Shown here piece by piece: positions 1-6,726 of a stretch of 15,240 nucleotides of DNA. The position numbers and the translations under genes are program-made. Positions within the stretch are counted from its first letter, which is position 1. The number at the start of each line of letters is the position of its first letter. The notes beneath the pieces are model-generated. The model searched no databases. It had not been told where the DNA came from and was given only the letters and a program-made list of their open reading frames with translations. Origin of the DNA: a bacterium (GTDB lineage: Bacteria; Chloroflexota; Dormibacteria; UBA8260; Bog-877). The DNA lies in assembly GCA_021817185.1 (NCBI GenBank), contig JAKAVU010000026.1:1-15240 (forward strand), read 5' to 3'.

Positions 1-408
1 CCGCGGCGTGGGCCGGAGCCCGACATGCTCGACTATGCCGCAGTAGCGGGCCCTACCAGCGGGCAGGCGGTTGGCCTGAGCCTGAAGCGCTACCAGGTCG
101 GCTCGCAGAGCCACGAGTTCAGCCAGGCGCTGGTCTATGTCGACCAATTGGCGGTCCAGCACCGACAGCACGTAGGCGCATGGACGCTCGCCGCGCGCCT
201 TGAGCGCGATGATCTCGCGTATCTCCGTCAGGGACAGACCGAGGCGCTGGGCGGTCTTGACGAACGCCAAGCGCTCCACATCGTCCTCACGGTATTCGCG
301 GTATCCCGAGGGCCGGCGCGCCGGCTCCGGGAGCAGGCCCATCCCCTCGTAGAAGCGCACGGTCCTCGGATTGACCCCGACCCGGCGGGCTAGCTCCCCG
401 ATGCGCAT
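1..408 (-). CDS. MerR-family metal-responsive transcriptional regulator (3' end cut by window edge)
   Basis: Cytoplasmic DNA-binding dimer expected to twist a long-spacer promoter when metal binds. 136 codons are visible and the frame stays open to base 1, so the C-terminal metal loop is only partly seen. Residues 1-70 form the MerR winged helix-turn-helix (starts MRIGELARRVGVNPRTVRFY, then RRPSGYREY). A dimerisation helix follows from about residue 80. Cys77 lies just before that helix, and Cys123 in ARYCGIVEH could be a second ligand. From family knowledge, Cys at the position of residue 77 is typical of divalent sensors (ZntR, MerR), while Cu(I) sensors (CueR) have Ser. The ATG overlaps the stop of the upstream chaperone gene by one base (TGATG), so translation is probably coupled. 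It probably autoregulates through the dyad at 666-686. The family is certain; the metal is not. Confidence 0.93.
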   Translation of the reverse strand, partial: MRIGELARRVGVNPRTVRFYEGMGLLPEPARRPSGYREYREDDVERLAFVKTAQRLGLSLTEIREIIALKARGERPCAYVLSVLDRQLVDIDQRLAELVALRADLVALQAQANRLPAGRARYCGIVEHVGLRPTPR

Positions 409-620
409 CAGCCGACCGGGGCGTAACCCACCTCGGCCAACTTGGCCCGTAGGTCGGCTGCGCTGACCGCCGTCTCGTCATAGCTCACCTTCACATCGTT
501 GGTCTTGGCAGACGGCGCCACCCGTAGCACCCCGTCGACGGCGGAGAGGACTTGGGCGATGGTGCGCTCGCAGCTCTCGCAGTGGATCTCCTCGACCAGA
601 ATCGTCACGGTCGTAGTCAT
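408..620 (-). CDS. Heavy-metal-associated (HMA) chaperone, CopZ-like
   Basis: A 70-aa soluble metallochaperone predicted to bind one soft metal ion, classically Cu(I), and pass it to the N-terminal domain of the divergently encoded ATPase. The whole protein is one HMA (ferredoxin-like) domain. The metal motif is IHCESC, with Cys14 and Cys17 near the N terminus in place of the more usual MxCxxC. The end LAEVGYAPVG matches the family's C-terminal Gly-Tyr. A strong Shine-Dalgarno (AGGAGG on the minus strand, complement of 627-632) sits 6 bases before the ATG. It is the first gene of a two-gene operon with the MerR regulator. The metal could be Cu or another soft ion, because regulator and ATPase both show unusual metal-site residues. 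Confidence 0.93.
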   Translation of the reverse strand: MTTTVTILVEEIHCESCERTIAQVLSAVDGVLRVAPSAKTNDVKVSYDETAVSAADLRAKLAEVGYAPVG

Positions 621-657
621 TCAGGGCCTCCTCAGGCTGGCCAGTCGTCCTGCTTGG

Positions 658-689
658 AACATACAACCTTCCCCCGGATAGAAGGTCAA
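658..689 (-). promoter_or_regulatory. MerR-type promoter/operator driving the chaperone-regulator operon
   Basis: A perfect 21-bp dyad, ACCTTC-9-GAAGGT, lies at 666-686. Read on the minus strand it falls between a -35 TTGACC (complement of 684-689) and a -10 TATGTT (complement of 658-663) separated by 20 bp. A spacer this long is the hallmark of MerR-family activated promoters. The half-sites match those of CueR-type operators as I know them. It lies 38 bases upstream of the chaperone ATG. Confidence 0.82.
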
Positions 690-727
690 CCCCGGCTGGT
701 GAATCAGCAGAGCCCGGATCGCTGGGC

Positions 728-759
728 TTGACATTCCATTCGAAGGCAGGGTTTACGCT
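728..759 (+). promoter_or_regulatory. MerR-type promoter/operator driving the P-type ATPase
   Basis: TTGACA (728-733), a 20-bp spacer and TACGCT (754-759) precede the ATPase gene. The spacer contains an imperfect dyad (ACATTC at 731-736, GCAGGG at 746-751). Aligned by hand with the opposing promoter at 658-689, it matches at 21 of the first 30 positions, including the -35 box. The same regulator therefore probably acts on both. The predicted transcript start is near 766, next to the ribosome site AGGAGG (766-771). Confidence 0.8.
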
Positions 760-779
760 CGCGGCAGGAGGCAACCGCC

Positions 780-3287
780 GTGAATGATGCCACGACTTCT
801 CAGCAACCCACCGACGACTGCCCGGTCGAGGTGCCGGGCACCGACTCCTGGCTCAGCGGGCGCGTGCGCGTGAGCGGAGATGGCCGGGCCCTGCTGCAGG
901 TCAAGCTCGGCAATCTGCACTGCAGCTTCTGCGTGTCCACTATCGAGAAGGCGGTGGGCCGTCTCGAAGGCGTGGAAGCGGTCTCAGTCTCGATCGCCCA
1001 TGAGGAGGGTCTCGTCACCTACCGTCCCGCGGTGGTCGGCCCCCAGCGCATCGTCGACACCTTGCGGGCAGTCGGCTACTCGGTGCGCGACCCGCGCAAG
1101 GTCAGCATCTTCGAGGACGAGGAGGCCGAGATCCGCGCCGAGCGGGACCGGTTCCACATAGGCCTAGCGCTCACCTTCGCCACCTTGGGATTGATGACCG
1201 ACTACTGGGCGACCGGCCAGCCTCTGTCGGTGACCTGGGGCGGGCGCACCTTTGCCTACGGGCCGTGGCTAATCTTGGGAATCGCCATCACCATGATCTT
1301 CGTCGTGGCCAGGCCAATCCTCCAGATGGCACTGGGCAGCCTTAGGCGGGGAATCTTGAACCAGCACGTCTTGCTGGAGGCGGGTGCCTTCGGCGGGCTG
1401 CTGGGTGGCCTGCTCGGACTCTTCCTTGCCCCGGCGGTCTTCCCCCCGGGAGACTTCCTGTCGGTGTCGGTGTTCATCACCACCTACCATCTGCTCTCGG
1501 GGTATGTGTCGTCGCTGGTGCGCGCCCGCTCGACCCGGGCGGTCCGACATCTGTTGGACCTGCAGCCCGACACCGCCCGGGTCCTGCGCGACGGGCAGGA
1601 GATCGAGCTGGCACTGGCCGAGGTGAGACCAGGCGACCAGGTCCGGATCCGCTCCGGGGAGCGGGTGCCGCTCGATGGTCGGGTTACCTGCGGCACCTCG
1701 GCGGTTGACGAGTCCATGGTGACCGGTGAGCCGATCCCGGTCGACAAGTCGGCAGGTGACCCGGTGATCGGCGGCTCGGTGAACCAGGCTGGCACCCTGA
1801 CTGTGGAGGTCACGAGGGTCGGGGAGGACACCTTCCTGGCCCAGGTGGCGCGTCACATCGAGGAGGCCAGGGCCCTCAAGCCGGCCCTGATTCAGCTGGT
1901 CGACCGGCTCCTGATGGCCTTCGTGCCCGCGGTCCTCGGCGCCGCAGCCCTGGCTATCGTCGTCTGGATCCCCGGCGCCTGGTTGCTGACTGGGAACCTC
2001 GACGTGACACGGGCTATCTTCTCGGCGCTCGCGGTGCTGGTCATGGGCTACCCCTGCGCCCTCGGCATGGCGACCCCCCTCGCCATGATGCGGGGTGGGG
2101 GCATGGCCGCTGAGCGGGGTATTCTCATGCGCTCGGGGGAGGCCTTTCAGGTCTTCCAAGACATCGACTTGGTGGTGTTCGACAAGACCGGCACCCTGAC
2201 GTCCGGCAAACCGATGGTGGCTGTCGTCGTGCCCGTGGCCGGGGCGAGCGAGGAGGAGCTGCTGCTGCTGGCGGCTGCTGCCGAGGTCGGTTCCCCGCAC
2301 CCGCTGGCGCGAGCCGTGGTGGCGGCAGCGGAGGGCCGTGGACTCCAGGTGCCCGACGCGGACAACTTCCGGAGCCAGAGCGGCCAGGGAGTGTGGGCCA
2401 CGGTGGAGGGCCGCAAGCTCACCGTGGGCAAGCCCGGGTGGGTGGAGGCTGAAGGCGCTGAACTCGGGCCGCTCGACCGGCGTCGGGAGGTGATGGAGTC
2501 TGAGGCGTATACCGTGGTGGCCGTGGCCCGCGACGGCGAGCTGCTCGGACTGCTCGGCATCGCGGATAGCGTCAAGCCCGATGCCGCGGAGGCGGTGGCA
2601 CGGCTGCGCTCAGCTGGGATCACTCCGATCATGGTGACCGGGGACAACCAGCGCACCGCCATGGCCGTGGCTGCGGAGGTCGGCATCGACTTGATCCACG
2701 CCTCGGTCCTGCCCGAGGCCAAGGCCGCTATCGTGCGCGACCTCCAGGCCCAAGGTCATCGCGTGCTGATGGTGGGCGAAGGGATCAACGACGCCCCGGC
2801 CCTCACCCAGGCCGACATCGGCGTCGCCATGGGAGCGGGCACCGACATCGCCATCGAGTCCGCTGACGTCGTGCTCGTCGGCAATCGCCTCTCCGCGGTG
2901 GCCGACGCCAGGGAGATCGGGAGCAACAGCTTCCGCAAGACCAAGCAGAACCTCGCCATCGCTTTCGCCTTCAACGGGCTGGGGGTGCCCCTCGCCGTCA
3001 GCGGGCTGGTGGGCCCGGTTTGGGCGATGGTGGCGATGGTTTCGTCGGTCACCATCGTGCTCGCCAACTCCTTCGGGGCCCGCCTGGGCAGGGGCCTTGT
3101 GTTCGACATCGGCCGCTTCCTGGGCCGCTCGGGACTCTCCACTCTGGCCCTGCTCCGACCGTCCGATCTGCGCCGGTGGGCCTGGAGCCCCAGGGCTGCC
3201 GCTCTGGCCGCCATCATCGGCTTAACCTTCGGACTGGGGGAGGTCTGGGTGGTGGTCCTCGGGGCGCCCCTGGTGGGGCGAGGATAG
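780..3287 (+). CDS. P1B-type heavy-metal-transporting ATPase, CopA-like with atypical YPC motif
   Basis: An 835-aa membrane pump predicted to export a soft metal ion using ATP. Order of parts: N-terminal HMA domain (Cys48, Cys51 in HCSFC); a helix region at about 125-250; actuator domain with TGE at 315-317; the ion-path helix with Tyr424-Pro425-Cys426; phosphorylation motif DKTGT (Asp468); SPHP at 505-508; TGDN at 620-623; hinge motif at 666-671; and C-terminal helices with FN (730-732 region) and MVSS. The usual Cys-Pro-Cys is Tyr-Pro-Cys, GDGIND reads GEGIND (Glu667), and the Cu(I)-type YN reads FN. An additional hydrophobic segment at about 806-828 extends the C terminus. The GTG start has AGGAGG 8 bases upstream. 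Context (chaperone, MerR regulator) fits Cu(I) efflux, but the altered ion-path residues leave specificity open. Confidence 0.95.
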   Translation: MNDATTSQQPTDDCPVEVPGTDSWLSGRVRVSGDGRALLQVKLGNLHCSFCVSTIEKAVGRLEGVEAVSVSIAHEEGLVTYRPAVVGPQRIVDTLRAVGYSVRDPRKVSIFEDEEAEIRAERDRFHIGLALTFATLGLMTDYWATGQPLSVTWGGRTFAYGPWLILGIAITMIFVVARPILQMALGSLRRGILNQHVLLEAGAFGGLLGGLLGLFLAPAVFPPGDFLSVSVFITTYHLLSGYVSSLVRARSTRAVRHLLDLQPDTARVLRDGQEIELALAEVRPGDQVRIRSGERVPLDGRVTCGTSAVDESMVTGEPIPVDKSAGDPVIGGSVNQAGTLTVEVTRVGEDTFLAQVARHIEEARALKPALIQLVDRLLMAFVPAVLGAAALAIVVWIPGAWLLTGNLDVTRAIFSALAVLVMGYPCALGMATPLAMMRGGGMAAERGILMRSGEAFQVFQDIDLVVFDKTGTLTSGKPMVAVVVPVAGASEEELLLLAAAAEVGSPHPLARAVVAAAEGRGLQVPDADNFRSQSGQGVWATVEGRKLTVGKPGWVEAEGAELGPLDRRREVMESEAYTVVAVARDGELLGLLGIADSVKPDAAEAVARLRSAGITPIMVTGDNQRTAMAVAAEVGIDLIHASVLPEAKAAIVRDLQAQGHRVLMVGEGINDAPALTQADIGVAMGAGTDIAIESADVVLVGNRLSAVADAREIGSNSFRKTKQNLAIAFAFNGLGVPLAVSGLVGPVWAMVAMVSSVTIVLANSFGARLGRGLVFDIGRFLGRSGLSTLALLRPSDLRRWAWSPRAAALAAIIGLTFGLGEVWVVVLGAPLVGRG

Positions 3288-3737
3288 GCGTCCCAGGCGG
3301 GGGGGGTGTCCCGGCCAGCCGGGGCCGGCGGGGGTACTGGCTCACGTCCCCTGGCGTCGGCGCGGCCGGTCCAGGCGCCCTGGCTCACGGCCCTTGGGAG
3401 CGACGGTCTGGACCGGATGGACCCGCCGAGCCACCGGCGCCAGGGTAAGGCTCGGCAAGAGGTGTCCTGTGGCCACCTCCTCGGCCGCTGGGACCCGTTC
3501 GACGTGAGCGTGGGGATCCGAGTTCGCCTGGCCGAGCGCCGCATGTTCGTCAGTCCCGACCATGGGCTCGCTCCTGGTCCCCGCGGCGTGACCGTCTACT
3601 GGGGACGGACTTGGCCTGAACCCATGGTCTAAATTGCCACCATGCTGGGTCTGAACAGGCGGGGGCGCTCAGGGGGATACCGGTGGTCACCCCGGCGTAC
3701 CTCGCACAACTCGGTCGGGTCGCGGCAGCGGCGGGCG
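3288..3737. other. Intergenic region between ATPase and sigma-factor genes, no supported gene
   Basis: About 480 bp separate the ATPase stop from the sigma-factor start. Open frames here give arginine-, proline- and glycine-rich translations with no recognisable motif, as expected by chance at this GC content. The stretch holds a GC-rich hairpin near the ATPase stop (3311-3328) and ends at the sigma-factor promoter. Confidence 0.55.
3311..3328 (+). terminator. GC-rich hairpin after the ATPase gene, possible terminator
   Basis: CCGGCC, a 6-base loop (AGCCGG) and GGCCGG form a perfect 6-bp stem 24 bases after the ATPase stop. No T-run follows, so terminator function is uncertain. Confidence 0.3.
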
Positions 3738-3763
3738 GGAATAGTCGGCTCGTCTAGCGCGTT
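3738..3763 (+). promoter_or_regulatory. SigR/SigH-type ECF promoter upstream of the sigma-factor gene
   Basis: GGAAT (3738-3742, preceded by G), exactly 18 bases, then GTT (3761-3763, followed by G). This is the consensus known for SigR of Streptomyces and SigH of mycobacteria. Initiation would be expected at about 3769-3773, essentially at the GTG of the sigma gene (3772). The sigma factor probably drives its own transcription and may be read from a leaderless mRNA. Confidence 0.68.
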
Positions 3764-3771
3764 GCCATAGC

Positions 3772-4326
3772 GTGGGTCAGACGTCCCCGCGTTTTGGGAA
3801 GGACCCCGAGGTGCTGTTTGCCCGCCATGTCGTGCCCGAACTCGAGGTGCTCCTGCGTGTTGCCCTTGCTCTCACCGGGGAACCCGCCGACGCGGAGGAT
3901 CTGGTTCAGGAAACGCTTCTGCGGGCATACCGGGCGATCGACCGATTCGACGGGCAACACCCCCGGGCCTGGCTGTTCACCATCATGCGCAACGCCCAGC
4001 GCGGTCGGGCTCGCCGCCGCCGCCCCTCGCTGCTGGCCGAGTACGCCGGAGCCGATCTCATTCCAGACCTCTCCCGCAACCGCCAGCCCGAAGTGGTGGT
4101 GCTCGACCGAGCCCTGGAGGCAGCTGTCGTCGAGGCGCTCGCCCTCCTGCCCCACCGGCTGGCCCAAGTGGTGAGGCTCGTCGACGTCGGCGGGCTCTCT
4201 TACGCGGAGGCCGCCCAGGCGCTCGGAGTCCCGGCCGGCACCGTGATGAGTCGCCTCCACCGCGGCCGGGCGCGCATCCGGGAGCGGCTCGGCCAGTCGG
4301 GCCTGCTGCCGTGGGGGGAAATGTGA
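3772..4326 (+). CDS. ECF sigma factor (sigma-70 family, SigR/SigH-like group)
   Basis: A 184-aa alternative sigma factor that directs RNA polymerase to stress promoters. Region 2 covers about residues 20-82, with the typical LTGEPADAEDLVQETLLRAY and a PRAWLFTIMRN segment. Region 4 covers about 115-172, with the helix-turn-helix GLSYAEAAQALGVPAGTVMS followed by RLHRGRARIRERL. Two starts are possible. GTG 3772 would be nearly leaderless from the promoter at 3738-3763. GTG 3811, in frame, has a good ribosome site (GGGAAGGA, 3797-3803 area) and also keeps all of region 2. The stop overlaps the anti-sigma ATG by one base. The partner zf-HC2 protein and the GGAAT-N18-GTT promoters support a thiol-oxidative-stress role, which is inference. 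Confidence 0.95.
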   Translation: MGQTSPRFGKDPEVLFARHVVPELEVLLRVALALTGEPADAEDLVQETLLRAYRAIDRFDGQHPRAWLFTIMRNAQRGRARRRRPSLLAEYAGADLIPDLSRNRQPEVVVLDRALEAAVVEALALLPHRLAQVVRLVDVGGLSYAEAAQALGVPAGTVMSRLHRGRARIRERLGQSGLLPWGEM

Positions 4327-4598
4327 TGCGAGCATGGCGGCGCCGCCGGGCTGACCGGCCCGCCTGTCAGCAGGTGCTGCGGATCCTGCAGTCGTACCTG
4401 GATGGCGAGCTCGATGCCGACAGCGCCGCCATGGTGGCGGCCCATCTGGCTGAGGATTTCCGCCGGTGCGGGCTGGAGGCGGAGGCCTACCGGACGATCA
4501 AGGCAGCTCTCGCCAAGCAAGGGGCCAAGGTCGATGCCGCCACCCTCGAGCGGCTGCGGAGGTTCCCTCTCGATGTCAGCGGAGGGCGGCAGCCATGA
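4326..4598 (+). CDS. zf-HC2-type anti-sigma factor with an incomplete zinc site
   Basis: A 90-aa protein predicted to bind and silence the sigma factor encoded just upstream, as RsrA does for SigR. It shows the family core: Cys14 in PACQQVL, LQSYLDGELDAD at about 21-32, His40 in AAHLAED, Cys48 in RRCGLEAEAYRTIKAAL. The expected pattern is H-x3-C-x2-C. Here the first of those Cys is Phe45 (codon TTC at 4458-4460, one base from TGC) and one extra residue follows the His. Three of four zinc ligands remain, so redox-switched zinc release may be lost or changed. The ATG overlaps the sigma stop (TGATG), with a GGGGGGAA ribosome site inside the sigma gene; an in-frame GTG at 4311 is less likely. Confidence 0.87.
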   Translation: MRAWRRRRADRPACQQVLRILQSYLDGELDADSAAMVAAHLAEDFRRCGLEAEAYRTIKAALAKQGAKVDAATLERLRRFPLDVSGGRQP

Positions 4599-5486
4599 CC
4601 TGTCTGCCCCGGTGTTCCGGCCGAACCGCACGCGCTCTCCCGGAGCCCTAGCCCCTGCCGTACTTTCGGACTGCGGCGTCAACTGGCGGAGGTCGAATCT
4701 GCTGGCCGGGGCGGCAGGCGGAGGACCATGTCGATGGCGTTGGTGGCCAGCGATCTCGCCCCGGCCAACTGGGGCGCCAGCGCACCGATCGGTCTGGCGG
4801 CTGCAACTCGTACCTTGCGGTACCTCGAAGCGATCTGCCCGGTTGTGACGCCAGCCTCAGCCCTGGCCGACCGCTCGGCGCCTGGTTCTGGTACCGACAG
4901 TGGAGAGACCCTCACTCCACGCCGTTCAGCCCGGGCACTTTCCAGCGTCGACCACAGAATCTCTGCAACTCTAAGCGACTCTAGGCGGAACGTAGCCGAG
5001 CGCTTGGGGGACCGAAGTCGCCAAGGGGGACGACCGCAGGGGCCGGGACGTGGCGGTGGAAGCCGCGCCCGAGGGACACCCATCTGGGCCGGCGCCCAGG
5101 CGAAGTCGACTAGGGTTGCGCACTGGTGCCCTGACCGGACGCCGAGGTGACGCGGGCGTCCTGGAACTGGCCACGCACGGACACTGGGACGCGGGCGTTG
5201 GCCTTGCGGCCCAGGGCCGGCTCGCGGGTGGCCAGGCCCTCCGCCTAAGTGACCGTTCAATGTAGTGGTGCCTTCTTGGGGCGACGGGACGAGCGTCTCA
5301 CCTGCACGGTGGGCTCGCACCGCCCCGCAGACCGGCCTTCGGTGGCCGATCTCACTGGGCCGCCGCAGCCACCGTTCAGTGCTCCAGCGACCGCGCGTCT
5401 GAGCTGGTGACACGTGCGCAGCAGGCGGTCCGCCAGCGGTTTCCAGCGCCGCCGATCATCCCAACCACTTGCAACGAACTGCGGAT
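4599..5486. other. Gene-poor stretch between anti-sigma and glutaredoxin genes
   Basis: Roughly 890 bp without a supportable gene. Open frames on both strands (for example plus 4728-5150 and minus 4679-5413) translate to low-complexity Arg/Pro/Gly/Ser-rich strings with no recognisable domain or ribosome site. Two small perfect inverted repeats are visible: GTACC-4-GGTAC at 4810-4823 and GTGGAG-9-CTCCAC at 4900-4920. It could be decayed coding DNA, a long regulatory region, or hold a small RNA; the sequence alone does not decide. Confidence 0.5.
4900..4920 (+). terminator. Hairpin in the gene-poor stretch, possible terminator
   Basis: GTGGAG, 9-base loop, CTCCAC: a perfect 6-bp stem about 300 bases after the anti-sigma stop. 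There is no T-run, so the terminator assignment is weak. Confidence 0.22.
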
Positions 5487-5512
5487 GGAATATCTGGGCG
5501 CCCGGAGGAGTT
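5487..5512 (+). promoter_or_regulatory. SigR/SigH-type ECF promoter upstream of the glutaredoxin gene
   Basis: GGAAT (5487-5491), exactly 18 bases, GTT (5510-5512). The same spacing and elements precede the sigma-factor gene. Initiation would be expected near 5519-5523, directly at the ATG at 5524, which predicts a leaderless or nearly leaderless mRNA. A perfect inverted repeat GGAGG-4-CCTCC (5504-5517) overlaps the -10 element and may be an operator or only the local composition. Confidence 0.62.
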
Positions 5513-5523
5513 CCTCCCAGTGC

Positions 5524-6048
5524 ATGGGAAGAGCAGACCCCGACGCGCTCGATGTCTACTGGAGGCCCGGGTGCCCCTACTGCGCCACTCTGCGGCGGTC
5601 CCTTGAGCAGGCCCAGGTGGCTGCCCGTTGGCATGACATCTGGCAGAGCGACGTTGATCGGGCGCGGGTCGTTGCGGCAACCGGTGGGGATGAGACCGTG
5701 CCAACCGTCTTCATCGGCAACACGGCTTTGGTCAACCCGCGATTTCCAGAGCTGCTGGACGCCATCCAGCGGCAGGCGCCGCACCTCGCCGCTCAAGCCC
5801 CACTGGGCGCGGGCAGGCCGACCGCGCTGCACCTGCTGCAGTGGGTGGCCGTAGGCGCGCTCATCGCCACCAGCTTCAGCCTCGACTTGACAGGGCACAG
5901 CGCCGCCAGCTGGGGGGTGGACCCGGTCGCGGTCGCGGCCTGGTTTGGGCTGGGCCGGCTCTGGCGGTGGGACGCCAGGCGCAGAGGAGCCAGCGCCAAA
6001 CCATCCCCCTCTGGGGTCCCGCCGAACTCCAGCCGAGGGCCGTTGTGA
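5524..6048 (+). CDS. Glutaredoxin/mycoredoxin-like protein with C-terminal membrane segments
   Basis: A 174-aa thiol-disulfide oxidoreductase. The N-terminal domain (about 8-85) is glutaredoxin-like: YWRPGCPYCATLRRSL with active-site Cys17 and Cys20, then ETVPTVFIGNTALVNP with cis-Pro60, wording typical of actinobacterial mycoredoxins. A Pro/Ala linker leads to one clear hydrophobic segment (about 103-120) and a second at 133-147, ending in an Arg-rich, probably cytoplasmic tail. Membrane tethering is unusual for this family. The frame is open upstream (from 5407, and ATG 5485), but those residues look non-conserved, and the promoter at 5487-5512 places the transcript start just before ATG 5524. 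Probable role: reducing mixed disulfides under thiol stress under control of the nearby sigma factor (inference). Confidence 0.85.
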   Translation: MGRADPDALDVYWRPGCPYCATLRRSLEQAQVAARWHDIWQSDVDRARVVAATGGDETVPTVFIGNTALVNPRFPELLDAIQRQAPHLAAQAPLGAGRPTALHLLQWVAVGALIATSFSLDLTGHSAASWGVDPVAVAAWFGLGRLWRWDARRRGASAKPSPSGVPPNSSRGPL

Positions 6049-6083
6049 TCGTGCGGCAGCCGGACACCACCTTCGGCGCGGGC

Positions 6084-6131
6084 CCCGTCAGGTGTTCCGA
6101 CGGGATCGCCTCCCCCGGTTCGCCTGCCGGG
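6084..6131 (+). terminator. Tandem hairpins after the glutaredoxin gene, possible terminator
   Basis: CCCGTC (6084-6089), 9-base loop, GACGGG (6099-6104) form a perfect 6-bp stem 36 bases after the glutaredoxin stop. A second stem CCCGG (6114-6118)/CCGGG (6127-6131) follows. No T-run is seen. They may end the redox transcript before the next operon. Confidence 0.35.
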
Positions 6132-6198
6132 CGTCGCGGTCAACACGAACGCGAGTCTCGCCGCCGATGAATTCTCAATGCGCACCGGCGGAGGATGC

Positions 6199-6717
6199 AT
6201 GCCGATAGTCCCGCTTCCCGGCAGCCCGGCTCCGCCGCTGGACCTTCCCCTCGTGGGTGGGGGGCGGTTCCGGCTTACGGATCAGCATCCAGCCACCTTC
6301 ACTTTGGTGGTCTTCTATCGGGGCTGGCACTGCCCCATCTGCAGGGGGTATCTCGCTCAGCTGGATCGGGCGGTGCAGGACCTGGGCGAGCTCGGGGTCG
6401 CGGTGGTGGCCGTCAGCGGCGATACTGAGGAGCGGGCCCGCCAGAGCGCCTCAGCGTGGCATCTGTCGCAACTGGCTCTCGCCTACGGCCAGACGGTGAA
6501 CTCGATGCGCGAGTGGGGACTGTTCGTCAGCCGGGGCGTCAAGGAACCCGAGCCTGCGCTCTTCGCCGAGCCGGGGGTCTACCTGGTTCGCCCCGATGGG
6601 ACCCTCTACATGGTCATCCTCAACTCCATGCCGGCCGCGCGCCCGCGGGTGGATGACCTGGTTGACGCGATTAGCTTCTTCGTGGCGGAGGCCTATCCGG
6701 CCAGAGGCGAGGCATGA
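6199..6717 (+). CDS. AhpC/TSA-type peroxiredoxin-like thioredoxin-fold protein
   Basis: A 172-aa cytoplasmic thioredoxin-fold protein of the peroxiredoxin-like AhpC/TSA group, likely reducing hydroperoxides or acting as a thiol oxidoreductase. It has the family pattern FTLVVFYRGWHCPICRGYL with Cys45 and Cys48 (CPIC), then VAVSGDTEERA, WGLFVSRGVKEPEP, YLVRPDGTLYMVILNSMP and a PARGEA terminus; length is normal. The ATG at 6199 is chosen because GGAGGA (6190-6195) lies just before it, though only 3 bases away; ATG 6178, in frame, has no ribosome site. It ends 9 bases before the next gene and is probably the first gene of the lipid operon. A palindrome GCGAGTCTCGC (6151-6161) upstream might be an operator. 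Confidence 0.9.
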   Translation: MPIVPLPGSPAPPLDLPLVGGGRFRLTDQHPATFTLVVFYRGWHCPICRGYLAQLDRAVQDLGELGVAVVAVSGDTEERARQSASAWHLSQLALAYGQTVNSMREWGLFVSRGVKEPEPALFAEPGVYLVRPDGTLYMVILNSMPAARPRVDDLVDAISFFVAEAYPARGEA

Positions 6718-6726
6718 GGTCCAGGT

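Noticed and set aside
3306..3632. 108-codon plus-strand frame between ATPase and sigma factor
   Set aside because: No ribosome site or recognisable motif; composition is that of random high-GC DNA.
4679..5413. 244-codon minus-strand frame and overlapping plus-strand frames in the gene-poor stretch
   Set aside because: Arg/Pro-rich low-complexity translations, no start signals and no family resemblance; kept only as an unexplained region.
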